From assembly GCA_046758085.1 (NCBI GenBank), contig JBHHZP010000063.1, positions 1-18,906 on the forward strand: a DNA stretch of 18,906 nt, written 5' to 3'. The notes beneath the pieces are model-generated. The model was not told where the DNA came from and made no database searches. It was given only the letters and a program-made list of their open reading frames with translations. Both the position numbers and the translations under genes were made by a program. This DNA comes from VRUB01 sp046758085. GTDB lineage: Bacteria; Pseudomonadota; Gammaproteobacteria; Acidiferrobacterales; SPGG2. Shown here in pieces: positions 16,395 to 18,906 of this stretch; position 1 is the stretch's first letter; each line of letters begins with the position of its first letter.

Positions 16395-17429
16395 ATGCAC
16401 GTCACACTAGAGCGAATTCTGGTCATACGAAACGACCGTCTTGGCGATTTCATGCTCGCCTTCCCGACGCTGATTCTATTAAAACAAACCCTGTCCACCA
16501 CCGAGCTGCATGTGCTTGTGCCGAGTTACACGGCGGAGATGGCGAGTGCCTGCGACGCCGTTGACGGTGTCGTTATCGATCCTGGCCCCGATGCCGGCTT
16601 TAGCAAGCAGCTGGAGTTGGTACGCCAGCTTAGAAAGAACCGCTACGATGCCTCCATCGCACTGTTCTCCACTGCGCGCATCGGCTGGTGCCTGCGCTTT
16701 GCCGCGATCCCTTACCGCTTGGCGCCTGCCACCAAGGCGGCGCAAGTACTCTACAATCACCGGCTGGTGCAGCGCCGCTCACGCTCCGCCAAACCCGAGT
16801 TTGAGTACAACCTCGATCTCGGCCTGCAGCTGCTGGAAGACTTTGGTGTCTCCCGCCCACCGATACCGGTGCCGCCCTATTTGCGTTTTTCCGACGAGCA
16901 TGTGGCGCGGCTGCGATCGCAGTTTTGCCAACGATATGATATTGCACCACGGCGCTACCTGGTATTCATACATCCCGGCAGCGGAGGCTCTGCCAACAAT
17001 CTGACCCTGCACCAGTACAGTGAGCTTGCACAACGGCTGCGGTCGTACAGGGAGCACACGATCGTCATCAGCGCCGGCCCCGGCGAGGAGGCCACGGCGC
17101 ACGAGCTTGCCGCGCTGCTGCCCGACACTCCGCATGTCATCTATGTCTCCGATCAGGGGCTCAGGCGATTTGCCGAGCATATCCAGTTTGCCGATGTCTT
17201 CATCAGCGGCTCCACCGGGCCGCTGCACATCGCCGGTGCGCTCAACCGGCGCACGGCGGCGTTCTATCCGCGCCGGCGCTCGGCGACGGAGCTGCGTTGG
17301 CAGACCTTGAGTGCGCCCGAGCACAGGCTTGCGTTCTCCGTGCCCGCCGGCGTGGAGGAAGGTGACATGCAGGCCATCGATATCGAGGCCGCGGCCGCGG
17401 CGATCGGCGAGAGCTTTCTAAGGCCCTGA
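16395..17429 (+). CDS. GT9 family glycosyltransferase (STGPLH variant, heptosyltransferase-like)
   Basis: A 344-residue GT9 enzyme. RILVIRNDRLGDFMLAFP (7-24) carries Asp18 at the catalytic-base position. VFIHPGSGGSANNL (190-203) is the phosphate-binding block. The C-terminal motif is FISGSTGPLHIAGAL (269-283), with Ser273 where Asp is usual; the STGPLHIA form is seen in some family members, so the protein is probably active. ATG 16395 was preferred to the upstream ATG 16308: the added 29 residues look untranslated, and a good promoter lies between the two. There is no clear Shine-Dalgarno sequence. Its last 12 bases overlap the end of the convergent GT2 gene. Probable role: a sugar of the LPS core. 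Confidence 0.9.
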   Translation: MHVTLERILVIRNDRLGDFMLAFPTLILLKQTLSTTELHVLVPSYTAEMASACDAVDGVVIDPGPDAGFSKQLELVRQLRKNRYDASIALFSTARIGWCLRFAAIPYRLAPATKAAQVLYNHRLVQRRSRSAKPEFEYNLDLGLQLLEDFGVSRPPIPVPPYLRFSDEHVARLRSQFCQRYDIAPRRYLVFIHPGSGGSANNLTLHQYSELAQRLRSYREHTIVISAGPGEEATAHELAALLPDTPHVIYVSDQGLRRFAEHIQFADVFISGSTGPLHIAGALNRRTAAFYPRRRSATELRWQTLSAPEHRLAFSVPAGVEEGDMQAIDIEAAAAAIGESFLRP

Positions 17430-18188
17430 GCTTTTCTGCTGCCCGCGCGTCCACAGGTCGGCATACTTGGCGAACGTGGAATGCGCCGAGAGCAACGCCA
17501 GCAACAGCCCCTGCGGTCCGTCGAGAAAACCGGCGCGTGCGATATACATGCGCACAAAGCAGCCCACACCATGCAGCACACCCTGCAGCAGGCTCGCGCG
17601 CTGCCCGCGCGCACCGCGCTCCTCTGCCCAGGCAGCAGCGTACGCGGCGGATTTCACCAGGTAGTGCTGTAGGTCGCGGTAAGTGAAATGCAGCAGATGG
17701 CCTTTCAGTTTCACCATGCTCATGCCATCGCCGTAACACACCTTCTCATGCACGCGCTCATCCCCGTATGCGGCCGCGTCCCGCGGGTACAGACGCACCA
17801 CGTAGTCCGGATACCAGCCGCCGTGTCGTATGAATCGCCCGAAACAATATGATAAGCGCGGCAGCGCATAGACCCGACTCTGGTTGTTGCCGTTCACGAC
17901 CGATCGTATCTCCGCAGCAAGCTCGGGCGTGACGCGCTCGTCGGCGTCGACCATCAAGACCCAGTCACAGCTCGCTTGTTCCTGGGCACGTTGCCGCTGG
18001 ATGCCATATCCGAGCCACTCAGCATTGACGAAGATCTTTGCGCCCTGCGCCCGCGCTTGCGCCACGGTGTCATCGGTACTGCCGCTGTCCATCACGATAA
18101 TCTCGTCGGCCCAGTCGATGGTCTTCAGGCAATCAGCAATCTCCTTGCCTTCATCCTTCACAATCAGCACTACAGATAAGGTACTCAC
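17418..18188 (-). CDS. waaE: GT2 glycosyltransferase, WaaE/KdtX type
   Basis: A 256-residue GT-A fold enzyme of family GT2, resembling the LPS core beta-1,4-glucosyltransferase WaaE. LSVVLIVKDEGKEIADCL (4-21) is the first strand and loop. DEIIVMDSGSTDDT (28-41) holds the nucleotide-binding Asp. VLMVDADERVTPEL (77-90) holds the metal-binding DxD (Asp81, Asp83). GWYPDYVVRLYPR and HEKV in the middle are typical of this subfamily. GTG 18188 is the start: it follows the upstream gene's TAG with no gap, so the two are almost certainly co-transcribed and probably translationally coupled. The donor sugar is not certain from sequence. The C-terminal region (about 195-230) is moderately hydrophobic and may sit on the membrane. 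Confidence 0.9.
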   Translation of the reverse strand: MSTLSVVLIVKDEGKEIADCLKTIDWADEIIVMDSGSTDDTVAQARAQGAKIFVNAEWLGYGIQRQRAQEQASCDWVLMVDADERVTPELAAEIRSVVNGNNQSRVYALPRLSYCFGRFIRHGGWYPDYVVRLYPRDAAAYGDERVHEKVCYGDGMSMVKLKGHLLHFTYRDLQHYLVKSAAYAAAWAEERGARGQRASLLQGVLHGVGCFVRMYIARAGFLDGPQGLLLALLSAHSTFAKYADLWTRGQQKSSGP

Positions 18189-18906
18189 CTACGGACCCCG
18201 TTCTGTTGAGCGCTGCACATGCCAGGCAAAGAATGTCGCCAGAAACACCAGGAAGATCGTAATGAAATTGCCCTTGATAAAGGGGGCAGACTCCACCAGC
18301 GAGAAGGTTGCAAATCCCACGATGTGGATAATCCCGAGCATGGCCGTGTCCGGTGAGAGCGTGATGGTGCGAATAAAGTAGCTCAGCGGATAACACAGCA
18401 ATGCCAGAAACACCACCAGACCAAGAAACCCTTTCGATACCATCATTTCCAGAAAGGCGTTGTGCGGCTGGCTGTGTTGGGTGACCTCCCGATGTACCAA
18501 CCCGCGCTCGACATACTTCCCCACCTCATTGACATAGTTACCGCGCCCTACACCGAGGATCGGGTTGTCCTTGAAAATGAGAACCGCCACATGCCACATC
18601 TCCAACCGTGCGCTCACCGAGCCCAGGCGCCCGTGTGGCACATTAAACCGACCCTCAAGTGTCGCCGGATTGTCCGTGCGCATATAGGCATTGAGCTCGA
18701 CAAACGCCAGTTTGGTCCGATCGGCGACGGTCGTGGACAGACTAAACGCGGCAAGCACGACGATCACAATCGCGATACCGGCTATTACCAGATCGCGCCG
18801 CTTCAAGTTCGTCGCGGCCCATACGCTAATTAAGACAAGCAGCCCCAGGTAGGCGCCACGCACACCCGAGAGTGCCACCGACACCAGCGCGGCAACAACC
18901 GCGACC
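18189..18906 (-). CDS. waaL: O-antigen ligase WaaL family protein (C-terminal part, runs off the window)
   Basis: The C-terminal 230-plus residues of a polytopic inner-membrane protein of the O-antigen ligase/Wzy_C family, which joins polymerised O-chain to the lipid A-core on the periplasmic face. The frame is open to the window edge, with hydrophobic codons before GTG 18884, so the true start lies outside. SGVRGAYLGLL matches the Arg-containing SRGA-type motif at the end of a membrane helix. A hydrophobic helix follows (IAGIAIVIVVLAAFSL). A periplasmic loop contains NPILGVGRGNY and the hallmark HSQPHNAFLEMMVSKGFLGL, whose His is essential in the family. Three further hydrophobic segments close the protein. 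It heads a two-gene unit with waaE and marks this as an LPS assembly locus. Confidence 0.85.
   Translation of the reverse strand, partial: VAVVAALVSVALSGVRGAYLGLLVLISVWAATNLKRRDLVIAGIAIVIVVLAAFSLSTTVADRTKLAFVELNAYMRTDNPATLEGRFNVPHGRLGSVSARLEMWHVAVLIFKDNPILGVGRGNYVNEVGKYVERGLVHREVTQHSQPHNAFLEMMVSKGFLGLVVFLALLCYPLSYFIRTITLSPDTAMLGIIHIVGFATFSLVESAPFIKGNFITIFLVFLATFFAWHVQRSTERGP

Overview
The window comes from a moderately GC-rich proteobacterium, most likely a gammaproteobacterium. The evidence is the gene order PCMT-like methyltransferase - tolC - waaA, a GMP/IMP nucleotidase of the YrfG type, a Haemophilus-type Kdo kinase, and a thiC gene led by a TPP riboswitch. I cannot fix the genus from sequence alone. 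No rRNA, tRNA, CRISPR array, insertion sequence or phage gene was seen.

Left part (1-7.0 kb) is housekeeping and envelope: a HAD nucleotidase (yrfG-like), a lipoprotein of the lecithin:cholesterol acyltransferase family, thiC on the minus strand with its riboswitch at 4440-4527, then a PCMT-like methyltransferase and a TolC-family outer membrane channel on the plus strand. The thiC/PCMT divergent region carries a perfect 10-bp inverted repeat with a 1-base centre.

Right part (7.1-18.9 kb) is a lipopolysaccharide locus. waaA adds Kdo to lipid A. A UDP-glucuronate decarboxylase makes UDP-xylose. kdkA phosphorylates Kdo. Four GT9 (heptosyltransferase-fold) enzymes, one GT4 and one WaaE-type GT2 extend the core. 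A GDP-mannose 4,6-dehydratase supplies a 6-deoxyhexose precursor. At the right edge lies the C-terminal part of an O-antigen ligase (WaaL). The genes are split between strands: waaA, uxs and two GT9 genes on plus; kdkA, gmd, a small ORF, two GT9 genes, GT4, waaE and waaL on minus.

The local oddities are as follows. Divergent kdkA and GT9 start codons lie only 12 bp apart, with no ribosome binding site on either side. Three tail-to-tail gene pairs overlap or nearly touch. The four GT9 enzymes differ at the conserved nucleotide-binding motif. A lower-GC segment (about 11.3-12.5 kb) holds gmd, next to a 64-codon ORF with a good Shine-Dalgarno sequence that I do not recognise. I found no convincing novel defence or mobile system; the main interest is the composition of this LPS core locus and its regulation.
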